Positions 29,394 to 36,852 of a DNA stretch of 64,000 bases are shown one piece after another. The notes beneath the pieces are model-generated. The model made no database searches. It saw only the letters and a list, made by a program, of their open reading frames with translations, and was not told where the DNA came from. The position numbers were made by a program, and so were the translations under genes. The stretch covers positions 248,001 through 312,000 of the forward strand of contig NZ_JAPFQA010000002.1 in the NCBI RefSeq assembly GCF_027563465.1, written 5' to 3'. Source of the stretch: Mesorhizobium qingshengii. GTDB lineage: Bacteria; Pseudomonadota; Alphaproteobacteria; Rhizobiales; Rhizobiaceae. Within the stretch, counting starts at the first letter, position 1. The number at the start of each line of letters is the position of its first letter.

Positions 29394-30797
29394 ATGTCTG
29401 CGATCGAAGCCGGCGCGCGCGCGCCGGAAAATCTTTGGCGTCAGGAAATCAGGGCAACGCTGGCGCTCGCCTGGCCAATGGTGCTGACCAATCTCGGCCA
29501 GACCGCGATGACGGCCACCGACGTCATGATGATGGGTCGTCTCGGGCCGGATACGCTGGCCAGCGGCGCGCTCGGCGCCAACCTCTATTTCATGCCGCTG
29601 ATCTTCGGCCTCGGCCTGATGCTGGCGACCTCGCCGATGATCGCCACCGAACTCGGACGCCGCCGTCATTCGGTGCGCGACCTGCGCCGCACGGTGCGCC
29701 AGGGCCTGTGGCTGGCGATCCTTATCTGCATCCCGATCTGGATCGTGCTTTGGCATGGCGAGGCCATTCTGCTGGCCATGGGCCAGGAGCCGGCGCTGGC
29801 GCGTCAGGCCGGCATCTATCTGCGCTACCTCGAATGGGCGGTGCTGCCCTTCTACTTCTATATCGTGCTGCGCTCGTTCATCTCGGCGCTGGAGCGGCCG
29901 GGCTGGGCGCTGGTCATCGTCTTCGTCGCCGTTGCCTGCAACGTGTTCTTCAACTGGGTGTTCATGTTCGGCAATCTCGGTGTCGAACCGATGGGCATCG
30001 CCGGCTCCGGTCTCGCCACCACGCTGTCCAGCACGCTGATGTTCATCGGCATGGCTGTCGTGGTGATGCTGGAGAAGAAGTTCCGCCGCTACCATCTGTT
30101 CGGGCGTTTCTGGCGCGCCGACTGGCCGCGCTTCAAGGGTCTGTTGCGGCTCGGCCTGCCGATCGCCGGCATCCTCGCCTTCGAGGTGACGATCTTCAAC
30201 GCGGCGGCGCTGCTGATGGGCCTGATCGACGCGGATTCGCTGGCCGCGCACGCGATCGCCATCCAGATCGCCTCGATCAGCTTCATGGTGCCGCTCGGTC
30301 TCAACCAAGCGGTGACGGTGCGCGTCGGTCTTGCCCATGGCGCCGGCAACCCGGAAGGCGTTTCCCGCGCCGGCTGGACCGCCTTCGTCATCGGTGTCTC
30401 GTTCATGGCGCTGATGGGGCTGGTGATGATCCTGTGGCCGCATCTCTTGATCAGCGCCTTCATCGACCTGGGCAACCCGGCCAATGCCAGGGTGATCGCG
30501 CTTGCCGTGTCGTTCCTGGCCTTCGCCGCGCTGTTCCAGGTCTTCGACGGCGCGCAAGCGGTCGCCGCCGGCATGCTGCGCGGCCTGCACGACACCAAGG
30601 TGCCGATGATCTACGCCGCGATCGGCTATTGGGGTGTCGGCCTGCCGCTCGGCGTGCTGCTCGCCTTCCATTTCGGCCTGCATGGCGTCGGCATCTGGAT
30701 CGGCCTGTCGTCGGGGCTGGCGGTGGTGGCGGCCCTGCTTCTGGTGCGCTGGCTGCGGCGCGACCGTATCGCGCCGCCGCTCGCCTTCGGGCATTGA
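29394..30797 (+). CDS. norM: MATE-family multidrug efflux pump (NorM-like)
   Basis: A 467-residue transporter with twelve hydrophobic segments in two related halves, each beginning with the MATE pattern (LALAWPMVLTNLGQTAMTATDVMMMGRLG near 23-51; RLGLPIAGILAFEVTIFNAAALLMG in the second half). It should export cationic drugs or metabolites in exchange for sodium or protons. It stands alone between two regulatory regions. A perfect 9-bp GC stem without U-tract follows at 30804-30826. Confidence 0.9.
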   Translation: MSAIEAGARAPENLWRQEIRATLALAWPMVLTNLGQTAMTATDVMMMGRLGPDTLASGALGANLYFMPLIFGLGLMLATSPMIATELGRRRHSVRDLRRTVRQGLWLAILICIPIWIVLWHGEAILLAMGQEPALARQAGIYLRYLEWAVLPFYFYIVLRSFISALERPGWALVIVFVAVACNVFFNWVFMFGNLGVEPMGIAGSGLATTLSSTLMFIGMAVVVMLEKKFRRYHLFGRFWRADWPRFKGLLRLGLPIAGILAFEVTIFNAAALLMGLIDADSLAAHAIAIQIASISFMVPLGLNQAVTVRVGLAHGAGNPEGVSRAGWTAFVIGVSFMALMGLVMILWPHLLISAFIDLGNPANARVIALAVSFLAFAALFQVFDGAQAVAAGMLRGLHDTKVPMIYAAIGYWGVGLPLGVLLAFHFGLHGVGIWIGLSSGLAVVAALLLVRWLRRDRIAPPLAFGH

Positions 30798-31115
30798 ACG
30801 CAGACGGCCGCCGGTTCGGCGGCCGTCGTGTCCTAACATTGCGGCTCATTGAACGGAGCCCTTATGTCGGCCCCTGAAACGTCTGCTTTGCGCCAGAAGC
30901 GGTCGCCGAAGCGAGTGGCATTAAAGACCGAAATGGGCGAGCCGATTGTCCGCCTTCGGGACCTGATCGCGGAAAGCGGCTGTTCTTCTCATGTCCGCCG
31001 ACTGACGATGCGCCTGTGTCGAACCTGCGAATAGAGAAACCAGGCGCAGGCAAAAACACAATGCGGCGGGCGGATAGACATAGCGATACACCGCGAGGTT
31101 GCAAAACGACCCAGT
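30798..31115. other. Intergenic region, MATE gene to cbtA 3' end
   Basis: 318 bases without a convincing gene. It holds a hairpin at 30804-30826 (ACGGCCGCC, loop GGTTC, complement) that may end norM transcription from the left; no U-tract is present. The rest is non-coding in appearance. A 56-codon frame at 30864-31034 has poor composition and no homology that I recognise. Confidence 0.5.
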
Positions 31116-31862
31116 CTAGTGGCTCGCGGCGCGCACTACGGACTGGCGGCCGCGCCGTTCGACAAGCTTACGCTCGGCGACTGCGCCGAACATCAATCCG
31201 ATCGCAGTCCAAAGCACTGCCTGAATGCCCAGGGACGCGACGCGGAAATTCCACAGCACGACGGCAGAAAACTGCTCCGGAACTTCGTTGACCGGCGGCA
31301 GCGCATAGTGCGCGACCGCCATCACCACCACATAGGCTGTACCGCCTGCTATCCAGGCGTTCCACGCGCCATGTTGCGGCATAAGACGCTTGGCGAGGCC
31401 GATTGAGGCGACCGCTGTGGCGACCGACATGACCAGCATCACGAAGAACAGCCCGGTTCGCGCCTCGATCGTCTCGGGGTTACCCACGGAAGGCGGACTA
31501 GCCGGATACTTGAACTCAGGCACCAGGATGATCGCGACAAAGCCGGCCAGCGCGATGAGCACTGCCGTGCCGCGCGGGCCAAAGCCGCTGACTCGCCCTT
31601 GGACATAAGAGAAGACCAGCGCGAACAACCCGCCTATGGACGCGCCGTAAACGAGAATGCCGGTCAGCAGGCCTAGTCCGGCTTGCGTGGCGCGACTGAC
31701 AAGCTCGGGTTCCGGTGCTTCGCCCGCGGCCTGAGCCTGTTGTTCCTCAAAAGCGATGGCACGATCGACCTGAGGTTCGCCAAAGACCCTGGCGAAACCG
31801 AAGGCCAGGAGACCGGCGATGATCCCTACCAGCATGCCGCGCAGCAAAAGACTGCCAACCAT
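31116..31862 (-). CDS. cbtA: Cobalt transporter subunit CbtA
   Basis: A 248-residue membrane protein with about six hydrophobic segments. It fits CbtA: LLRGMLVGIIAGLLAFGFARVFGEPQVD at the start, VPEFKYPASPPSVGNPETI in a middle loop and VAHYALPPVNEVPEQF near residue 195. CbtA with CbtB is a predicted cobalt uptake system usually seen with B12 genes. Here it is instead downstream of cobalt-type nitrile hydratase genes, so it most likely feeds cobalt to that enzyme. It starts 15 nt after cbtB. Confidence 0.92.
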   Translation of the reverse strand: MVGSLLLRGMLVGIIAGLLAFGFARVFGEPQVDRAIAFEEQQAQAAGEAPEPELVSRATQAGLGLLTGILVYGASIGGLFALVFSYVQGRVSGFGPRGTAVLIALAGFVAIILVPEFKYPASPPSVGNPETIEARTGLFFVMLVMSVATAVASIGLAKRLMPQHGAWNAWIAGGTAYVVVMAVAHYALPPVNEVPEQFSAVVLWNFRVASLGIQAVLWTAIGLMFGAVAERKLVERRGRQSVVRAASH

Positions 31863-31877
31863 GGTGCTGATCCTTTC

Positions 31878-32087
31878 CTAGTGACAGGGGAAGCCGAGCA
31901 GGTGACGGCCGTCGTGAACAAATTCGTGCACATACATGCTGCGGATCAACGACGTCGCACCTTCCTCGGCACCGACGAAATAAATCATCAGCATCAGCAT
32001 CAGCCCGCCAAAGACTGCCCATGGCAGAAGCTCGCGAACCGGGATGGGAGCCGGAAGTGCAATGGGCTTGAGAGCGATTTCGGACAT
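31878..32087 (-). CDS. cbtB: Cobalt transporter subunit CbtB
   Basis: A 69-residue protein with one membrane segment (residues 23-42) and the CbtB ending MYVHEFVHDGRHLLGFPCH, whose histidines and cysteine probably bind cobalt. The ATG at 32087 follows an AAGGAGA site on the minus strand. No cobalamin riboswitch is evident in the 107 nt upstream, unlike many cbtAB loci, which supports control as part of the nitrile hydratase operon. Confidence 0.92.
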   Translation of the reverse strand: MSEIALKPIALPAPIPVRELLPWAVFGGLMLMLMIYFVGAEEGATSLIRSMYVHEFVHDGRHLLGFPCH

Positions 32088-32194
32088 GAATGTTCTCCTT
32101 AAGAGTGTTCCTGGATTGACGTGGCAACGGCACTTTTGTTCGCCGCCACCACACGTTGCGATAGCGGCAACGCCTACGATGATTGGTGCATACG

Positions 32195-32644
32195 TCACGC
32201 CAGCCGTGTGGCTGGTGCGCGGCAGCTATGATCGTGATCGTGAGCATGGACGTGATGGTGATGATCACCGTGCGGATGATGATGACGGTCAAGGCTGAGC
32301 GGCTCGCCAAAGCCACGATGCTCGTCGGCGTGGCGCCACTGCTCCTTCCGGGCCATCAACTCGTCGAAGCTTGAAAGCTTCTTGTCGGTCACGAGTTTCT
32401 CAAGAGCGGCAAGCCATTGATGGTAATAGATCCCATTGTGGTTTTGCGGATCGAGGCCATAGGTCTTGCCGAGTTCGATTTCGGCGCTGATGTAGTTTAC
32501 CCACTCCCGCCACTGGAAATAGCCGTTGCGGTGAAGCGCCAGCACGATTCCGAAGGCGGTGAGTTGCCAGGGCTCGGCAAACAGCGGGCCGGCTTCGTTG
32601 TGGGGAAGACCGGGAAGCTCGTCGATATTGGTATTCTGGGTCAT
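32195..32644 (-). CDS. Nitrile hydratase activator/accessory protein with His-rich tail
   Basis: A 149-residue homologue of the small nitrile hydratase activator (the P14K/P15K-type protein that helps insert cobalt). The core is PWQLTAFGIVLALHRNGYFQWREWVNYISAEI and YYHQWLAALEKLV. Unlike the usual activators as I know them, it ends in a tail with about a dozen histidines (residues 118-137, HHHPHGDHHHHVHAHDHDH), resembling the metal-storage tails of UreE or HypB. It likely binds and delivers cobalt imported by CbtAB. The order alpha, beta-N, beta-C, activator, cbtB, cbtA suggests one operon. Confidence 0.88.
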   Translation of the reverse strand: MTQNTNIDELPGLPHNEAGPLFAEPWQLTAFGIVLALHRNGYFQWREWVNYISAEIELGKTYGLDPQNHNGIYYHQWLAALEKLVTDKKLSSFDELMARKEQWRHADEHRGFGEPLSLDRHHHPHGDHHHHVHAHDHDHSCRAPATRLA

Positions 32645-32694
32645 CGGAAAAGTCCTTATCGAAGCTGTTTGGATGGACGAGCCGGTGCGGCGCG

Positions 32695-33048
32695 CTAGCG
32701 AGCGTGCTCCAGGTAGTCGTCCCATGCGTCGACATACATCCGGTCCCGCGGATGACCGGCCTCGCCCCACAAGTCGCGAGCGTTGAACACGACGGTGTAG
32801 ACGTGCTGGGGCTTGGGTCCTTTGCGGTGGGCGCTGGTGTCGGGGAACACGAATACGCCGTGATCGAAGGTGACGGTGCCAACCTTGCCCTTGATATAGG
32901 CCGGCAGGCGGTTGTGATCGACCTTGTTCAGGTTGACGACCGTAACCTTGTCCCCGGCCTTGAACTTCGGCGCTATCTCGACATCGACGCGCGCCGGATC
33001 GCCGGTGGCCAGAACCGTCGGCACCATAGCGGTGGTGAGCATATTCAT
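32695..33048 (-). CDS. Split nitrile hydratase beta subunit, C-terminal half (SH3-like)
   Basis: A 117-residue protein equal to the C-terminal half of a standard nitrile hydratase beta subunit: KFKAGDKVTVVNLNKVDHNRLPAYIKGKVG, then GVFVFPDTSAHRKG, then YTVVFNARDLWGEAG and the end DAWDDYLEHAR. This is the SH3-like barrel domain. Its ATG overlaps the stop of the N-terminal half gene by 4 nt (ATGA). In thiocyanate hydrolase and toyocamycin nitrile hydratase the beta chain is also encoded as two polypeptides. Sequence alone does not tell a nitrile from a thiocyanate substrate. Confidence 0.9.
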   Translation of the reverse strand: MNMLTTAMVPTVLATGDPARVDVEIAPKFKAGDKVTVVNLNKVDHNRLPAYIKGKVGTVTFDHGVFVFPDTSAHRKGPKPQHVYTVVFNARDLWGEAGHPRDRMYVDAWDDYLEHAR

Positions 33049-33359
33049 GCTGCTTTTCCTTTCATGAGCTGGGCGTGGCGAGCATCGACTTCTTCGCGAG
33101 TCACGATGCCGGCATCGATGCAATTTTGTTCGACGGTGCACAGCCACTTTTCGTAATAGCTCGACATCAGATAGTGGCGCGGATCCATCTTCTCGATCGG
33201 ATGCCGGAACTGATCCACATTGTAGATGCCGGCGGCAAAGCAGGCGATCATCATCGACAGCATCCGCCCCTCCCATTCCTCATGGAAATAGGGTTCGTTT
33301 TGTTCAACCAGCACCGGGCCGAAGCCGTGCTTGCCGCCCACGTCGTGAATTCCATTCAT
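33045..33359 (-). CDS. Split nitrile hydratase beta subunit, N-terminal half
   Basis: A 104-residue protein equal to the N-terminal, helical half of nitrile hydratase beta. It starts MNGIHDVGGKHGFGPV, the family hallmark, continues with EPYFHEEWEGRMLSMM and ends soon after HYLMSSYYEKWLCTVEQNCIDAGIVTREEVDAR. It stops exactly where the intact subunit would enter the linker to the C-terminal barrel. Together with the next gene it gives 221 residues, the normal total for one beta subunit, so this is a clean split and not a decay product. Confidence 0.92.
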   Translation of the reverse strand: MNGIHDVGGKHGFGPVLVEQNEPYFHEEWEGRMLSMMIACFAAGIYNVDQFRHPIEKMDPRHYLMSSYYEKWLCTVEQNCIDAGIVTREEVDARHAQLMKGKAA

Positions 33360-33380
33360 GGTTTGATCCTTTGCCAGAGC

Positions 33381-33995
33381 CTAGTGCGAAGGTGATTGCG
33401 CCACGCCAGTTCGGATCATGGAATCCCGGGTGACGAGAGCTGCCAGTTCCTGTTCGTTTAGGTTTTCAGTGCCCGCGGGGCGCACCGGAATCACCAGGTA
33501 GCGAAGCTCGGCGGTGCTGTCCCAGACACGGACCTCGACATCGTCGGCGACATCAAGGCCGAATTCCTTCAAGACGCTCCGAGGCTCGATCACCACCCTT
33601 GCCCGGTAAGGCGCCGACTTGAACCAGACGGGAGGCAAGCCTAGCGTCGGCCAAGGATAGCAGGAGCAGAGGGTGCAAACGACGACGTTGTGGACCGAAG
33701 GCGTGTTCTCCAGGGCGACCATGTTCTCGCCCTGGATGCCGATATAGCCGAGGCTCTTGATCGCGGCGGTACCGTCCTCCAGCAACCATTTCCTGTATTT
33801 GGGATCGGTCCATGCCTTGGCGACGACCTTTGCGCCGTTCTTTGGACCCATCTGCGTCTCGAACGTCTCGATGATCAAATCGAGTGCCGCAGGATCGATG
33901 GCCTTCTTCTCGGCGAGAAGTGATTCCAACGCTTTTACACGCAGGCCGACCTCGGGGATGAGGACGTTGGCGTGACTGTGGTTATCGTGTTTCAT
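33381..33995 (-). CDS. Cobalt-type nitrile hydratase / thiocyanate hydrolase-like alpha subunit
   Basis: A 204-residue alpha subunit. The metal site is Cys107-Thr-Leu-Cys110-Ser-Cys112 in [12 protein letters not shown]; the threonine marks the cobalt-binding form, and Cys110 and Cys112 are those expected to be oxidised to sulfinic and sulfenic acids. The rest fits the family: [18 protein letters not shown], then [23 protein letters not shown]. It should hydrate nitriles to amides, or hydrolyse thiocyanate, with the two beta-half proteins. I chose ATG 33995, with GAGG upstream, which gives the standard length. Confidence 0.93.
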   Translation of the reverse strand: MKHDNHSHANVLIPEVGLRVKALESLLAEKKAIDPAALDLIIETFETQMGPKNGAKVVAKAWTDPKYRKWLLEDGTAAIKSLGYIGIQGENMVALENTPSVHNVVVCTLCSCYPWPTLGLPPVWFKSAPYRARVVIEPRSVLKEFGLDVADDVEVRVWDSTAELRYLVIPVRPAGTENLNEQELAALVTRDSMIRTGVAQSPSH

Positions 33996-34062
33996 GACTT
34001 GCCTCATTGATGGGGTCTGAAGAATTCTATTGAGCGGGCCTGTCGCACGCGCCGATCGGCGG

Positions 34063-34593
34063 TCAGGCAACGGCCAAGGTCGGCTTGGTCAAGGCTGCCG
34101 CGAGCTTGGCCGATGCAAACCCGAACAGGGCGCCGCCAACCATCGATGCCGGAACCACAACTAACGAATTCTCGAAAGATGCCGAAAGTAGCTTCGCCAG
34201 GGCGAGCCGGTCGGGCGTCTGCAGCAGAAACGCAAACGTGCAGGCATAGCCAAACGTCGTTCCTGGCACGGAGGCCAGGGCCGGGATCTGCGATGCCAGA
34301 ATGTAGATTACGACGGTGATGAAAACGACGATGGCAGGCCAGATCTGCGGACCGACGAAATTGCCGATGGGGAGGCCGAGAATCATGACTGCCCCAAGCC
34401 AACCCATAAAGCAGCCGAAGATGTTGGAAATGATCGTGCTCTTGAGCGCGGCTTCATCGCCGCCTGATTGGAAAAAGCAGGCCCAGGCGACGAAGGCGGC
34501 CCAAACCAGAAGCGTGCCGATTGAGAGAAATGCCCAGGTGCAGATCGCCCCGAGGATGCCAACGCTTAGAGCTGTGGCGGTGATAGGTTTCAT
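34063..34593 (-). CDS. DUF1097 family membrane protein
   Basis: A 176-residue protein with five or six hydrophobic segments, matching the DUF1097 family of inner-membrane proteins of unknown function. It is the first gene of the nitrile hydratase operon, 67 nt before the alpha subunit, and starts behind a GGGGAAC ribosome site. Its place suggests it moves or senses the nitrile, amide or a related small molecule, in the way AmiS-type proteins do in amidase operons, but it is not AmiS by sequence as far as I can tell. Confidence 0.75.
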   Translation of the reverse strand: MKPITATALSVGILGAICTWAFLSIGTLLVWAAFVAWACFFQSGGDEAALKSTIISNIFGCFMGWLGAVMILGLPIGNFVGPQIWPAIVVFITVVIYILASQIPALASVPGTTFGYACTFAFLLQTPDRLALAKLLSASFENSLVVVPASMVGGALFGFASAKLAAALTKPTLAVA

Positions 34594-34621
34594 TGTCGGT
34601 TCCCCATTGTCTTTTTCAGAA

Positions 34622-34657
34622 CTAAAAAGGCCCGCCACCGTCACCGGTGAGCGGGCC
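34622..34657 (-). terminator. Leader terminator (attenuator) ahead of the nitrile hydratase operon
   Basis: On the minus strand GGCCCGC (34657-34651), a 15-nt loop containing the palindrome CACCGGTG, GCGGGCC (34635-34629) and then TTTTTAG form an intrinsic terminator. It lies 28 nt before the ATG of the first gene and downstream of the likely promoter, so it would stop transcription inside the leader unless overridden. Two more stems precede it: GCGCC/GGCGC around 34703-34719 and AAGCTCG/CGAGCTT around 34668-34689. Confidence 0.75.
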
Positions 34658-34740
34658 TCATCGCCATAAGCTCGCATTTTCACGAGCTTTATCTGTTCAT
34701 GTCGCGCCTCTTCAGGGCGCTCGCTTTTCTGTTCCTATTT

Positions 34741-34769
34741 AGCGTCGCTGAGTAATTTTTTTTTGTCAA
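34741..34769 (-). promoter_or_regulatory. Likely promoter of the nitrile hydratase operon
   Basis: Minus-strand TTGACA (34769-34764), then a 17-nt spacer made largely of A residues, then GACGCT (34746-34741). The -35 is perfect. The -10-like hexamer is not consensus, but the divergent amiC promoter has the same TTGACA-N17-GACGNT layout. Transcription from here would pass through the leader terminator at 34657-34622. Confidence 0.5.
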
Positions 34770-34889
34770 CCATCATTCATGCAAAATTCGCAAAATTCGC
34801 CAGGTCGACGAACGTCTTAAATTTTACCAAACAAAAACAGATACTTAGTCGATAAGCATAGCGCCGTGGCAAGCCGGCGGAAATAGAAT

Positions 34890-34918
34890 TTGACATTTTT
34901 GCGCATATGGCGGACGAT
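34890..34918 (+). promoter_or_regulatory. Likely promoter of the amiC-amiR-amidase operon
   Basis: Plus-strand TTGACA at 34890-34895, a 17-nt spacer and GACGAT at 34913-34918. It mirrors the divergent promoter at 34741-34769 in both boxes and in spacing. A leader of roughly 115 nt containing several hairpins and a terminator would follow before the amiC-like start. Confidence 0.5.
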
Positions 34919-34960
34919 TCAGCATTGGATTTGCCGGCAAGCCGGTTTGAACCAGAAATT

Positions 34961-35028
34961 GAGGGATCGCGACGATCCTTCGTGGCAACGAAGCCCTGAC
35001 GCCTTCCTAGGCTTCAGGGCTTTTTTTT
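34961..35028 (+). terminator. Leader hairpins and terminator (attenuator) before amiC-like gene
   Basis: Three structures follow each other: stem 1, GAGGGATC/GATCCTTC (34961-34968 with 34974-34981, one G-T pair); stem 2, CTTCG-TGGCAA-CGAAG (34978-34993) with a six-base loop; and an intrinsic terminator, AAGCCCTGA/TCAGGGCTT (34991-34999 with 35014-35022), followed by a run of T to 35028. Stem 2 shares bases with both neighbours, so the structures compete. The amiC-like start is only 13 nt after the T-run. ANTAR antiterminators act on leaders of this kind; the loop does not match the usual A1/G4 hexaloop rule. Confidence 0.75.
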
Positions 35029-35041
35029 GGGCTGAGCTACA

Positions 35042-36244
35042 TTGGGCGGAAAAGCGAAAATACCGATCGGCGTGCTTTTTTCCACGACCGGGCCTTACGC
35101 CACGGTGGGCGAGGCGATGCTCAATGGAACCTTGCTTGCCATCGACGAAGTCAACAGAGCGCCGGACTTCGATTTCGAGCTGGTACCGCTTGTTCGAAAT
35201 CCAGGAGGCGAAACGTCTGAATACGCTTCGATATGCCGGGATCTCATCATCAACTCCGGTGTTGCGCACATCATCGGCTGCTACACCTCTTCCAGCCGCA
35301 AGGCGATCGTGCCCGTCGTTGAGAAATACGACGCGTTGCTTTGGTATCCATCGCACTATGAAGGCTTCGAAAGCAGCGACAATGTCGTCTATCTCGGAGC
35401 GTCGCCGAACCAGCACATAGTGCCCCTGGCACAATATATGGCCTCGAGGTTCGGCGCTCGCGTCTACTGTTGCGGATCCGACTATATCTGGCCGTGGGAG
35501 AGCAACCGAGTCATGCGCGAAATCGTCGAGAATTTCGGCGGCGAGATGCTCGCGGAGCGCTACTTGGCGGTCGGATCGACCGAGGTCACCGGTCTTGTCG
35601 AGGAAATTCGTTTGTTGAGGCCCGACTTCGTCTTCAACACGCTCATCGGGGAATCCAGTTACGCCTTTCTGCGTGCTTTTCGCGAGGCGGGACTGGGTAC
35701 GCAATCCGCAGACGACGTTTCCATTCCCATAGCCAGTTGCACACTCTCCGAACCGGAACTTCGCAACATCGGTGATCCGGCAGCGCTCGGCCACATCACC
35801 TCCAGCGTCTACTTCCAGTCGCTGGACAATCCGCAGAATCATGCCTTTGTCAAAAATTACAGAACGCGTTTCGGTCCGCAGAAGGTGACGTCGGCCGACG
35901 CGGAAGCTTCGTACAATTCCGTTCACATGCTGGCGCTCGCGCTTCGGTCTGCAGCCTCGACGAAGGCATCCGACATACTCGCTGTGCTCGGCGACTGTGT
36001 TTACGATGCGCCGCAGGGGCGGATTCGCATCGACACGGAAAACAACCATTCTTACCTGACGCCGCGCATCGGCGTATCGAGCGCCGGTGCGGAATTTGCC
36101 GTCGTTGCGGCCGCGCAAAAGCCGATTAAGCCCGATCCGTTTCTCGCTTCCCTGAAGGGCGCCGCTTTCATGCTGGACGCGGCCCGCGACCAGATCCAGC
36201 CGGCCGATCACAGTCGACAGCCGAAATTGAGGGTTGTGTCGTGA
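35042..36244 (+). CDS. amiC: AmiC-like cytoplasmic amide sensor (negative regulator)
   Basis: A 400-residue protein with the fold of periplasmic Leu/Ile/Val-type binding proteins but no signal peptide: it begins directly with KIPIGVLFSTTGPYATVGEAM. That is the layout of AmiC, which binds amides in the cytoplasm and holds the antiterminator AmiR inactive until ligand arrives. Blocks such as HIIGCYTSSSRKAIVPVVEKYDALLWYPSHYEGFE and YNSVHMLALAL fit the amide/urea-binding group. The start is TTG with a weak ribosome site, directly after the leader terminator. It overlaps the amiR-like gene by 4 nt. Confidence 0.88.
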   Translation: MGGKAKIPIGVLFSTTGPYATVGEAMLNGTLLAIDEVNRAPDFDFELVPLVRNPGGETSEYASICRDLIINSGVAHIIGCYTSSSRKAIVPVVEKYDALLWYPSHYEGFESSDNVVYLGASPNQHIVPLAQYMASRFGARVYCCGSDYIWPWESNRVMREIVENFGGEMLAERYLAVGSTEVTGLVEEIRLLRPDFVFNTLIGESSYAFLRAFREAGLGTQSADDVSIPIASCTLSEPELRNIGDPAALGHITSSVYFQSLDNPQNHAFVKNYRTRFGPQKVTSADAEASYNSVHMLALALRSAASTKASDILAVLGDCVYDAPQGRIRIDTENNHSYLTPRIGVSSAGAEFAVVAAAQKPIKPDPFLASLKGAAFMLDAARDQIQPADHSRQPKLRVVS

Positions 36245-36852
36245 CCAAGGCGATCCCGAACTTCAGCAACAAAACAGCGCTGATCGTCCATAAAGCGGAC
36301 GGCAACGTGGATTCCCTGCTGAGCCAACTCCGCAGGTTCAACATAGATGCCATATGCCAATGGCCACCGCGGGCGAAGGATTTCAGCCCGGTCGACATCG
36401 TGTTCTTCGATGTCGACAATGGATTCGACGGCATGTTCCCATGGACCCAGGCTCCGATTCCGCTGATTGCGATCATTGGATCAGAGACCCCGGGCCGGCT
36501 TGCCTGGGCGATAAGCCAGCATCCGAGCGCCTACCTCACAACGCCCATAGGGTCGAAAGGGGTGTTTCAGGCGCTTGTCACGGCCTTCCACAATCATACG
36601 GACAGAGCGGACCTTCAGCGAGAAGTGGCCGATTTGCGCGAGCGGCTTCGATGCCGCCCGCTGGTGGTTCACACGATCCTGCGCATCATGAGTGTGCTGG
36701 GCATCGATGACGACGCGGCATTCCACCTGCTCCGGGACGAGAGCATGCGCCGGCGTATCTCCGTCGAAGCGTGCTGCCAGGAACTCGAGGCACACGCAGA
36801 TAACTTCTTGTCGACAATTCCGGAACTCAGCAGATCTCTTGCGCGCAAATAA
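36241..36852 (+). CDS. amiR: AmiR-like ANTAR-domain antiterminator
   Basis: A 203-residue protein with a receiver-like N-terminal domain (VDIVFFDVDNGFDGM) lacking the normal phosphorylation context, a coiled-coil (DLQREVADLRERLRCRP near residues 122-138) and a C-terminal ANTAR RNA-binding domain (LRIMSVLGIDDDAAFHLLRDESMRRRISVEACCQEL). This is the AmiR architecture. It starts with GTG, overlapping the amiC-like stop by 4 nt, so a tight sensor/antiterminator complex is expected. Its RNA targets are probably the leaders at 34961-35028 and 34622-34720. Confidence 0.9.
   Translation: MTKAIPNFSNKTALIVHKADGNVDSLLSQLRRFNIDAICQWPPRAKDFSPVDIVFFDVDNGFDGMFPWTQAPIPLIAIIGSETPGRLAWAISQHPSAYLTTPIGSKGVFQALVTAFHNHTDRADLQREVADLRERLRCRPLVVHTILRIMSVLGIDDDAAFHLLRDESMRRRISVEACCQELEAHADNFLSTIPELSRSLARK

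Noticed and set aside
29280..30839. 519-codon frame antisense to the MATE gene
   Set aside because: His/Asp/Gln-rich translation typical of the complement of a membrane-protein gene; the MATE frame has full family motifs.
30864..31034. Small frame after the MATE gene (56 codons)
   Set aside because: No family that I recognise, composition unlike the neighbours and no convincing ribosome site; left unannotated.
32088..32194. Possible cobalamin riboswitch before cbtB
   Set aside because: The gap is only about 107 nt and lacks the conserved B12-box-like sequence that I would expect.
34961..34993. Canonical ANTAR dual hexaloop motif
   Set aside because: Hairpins are present, but the six-base loop reads TGGCAA and the other loop has five bases, so the A1/G4 consensus is not met; kept only as a general attenuator.
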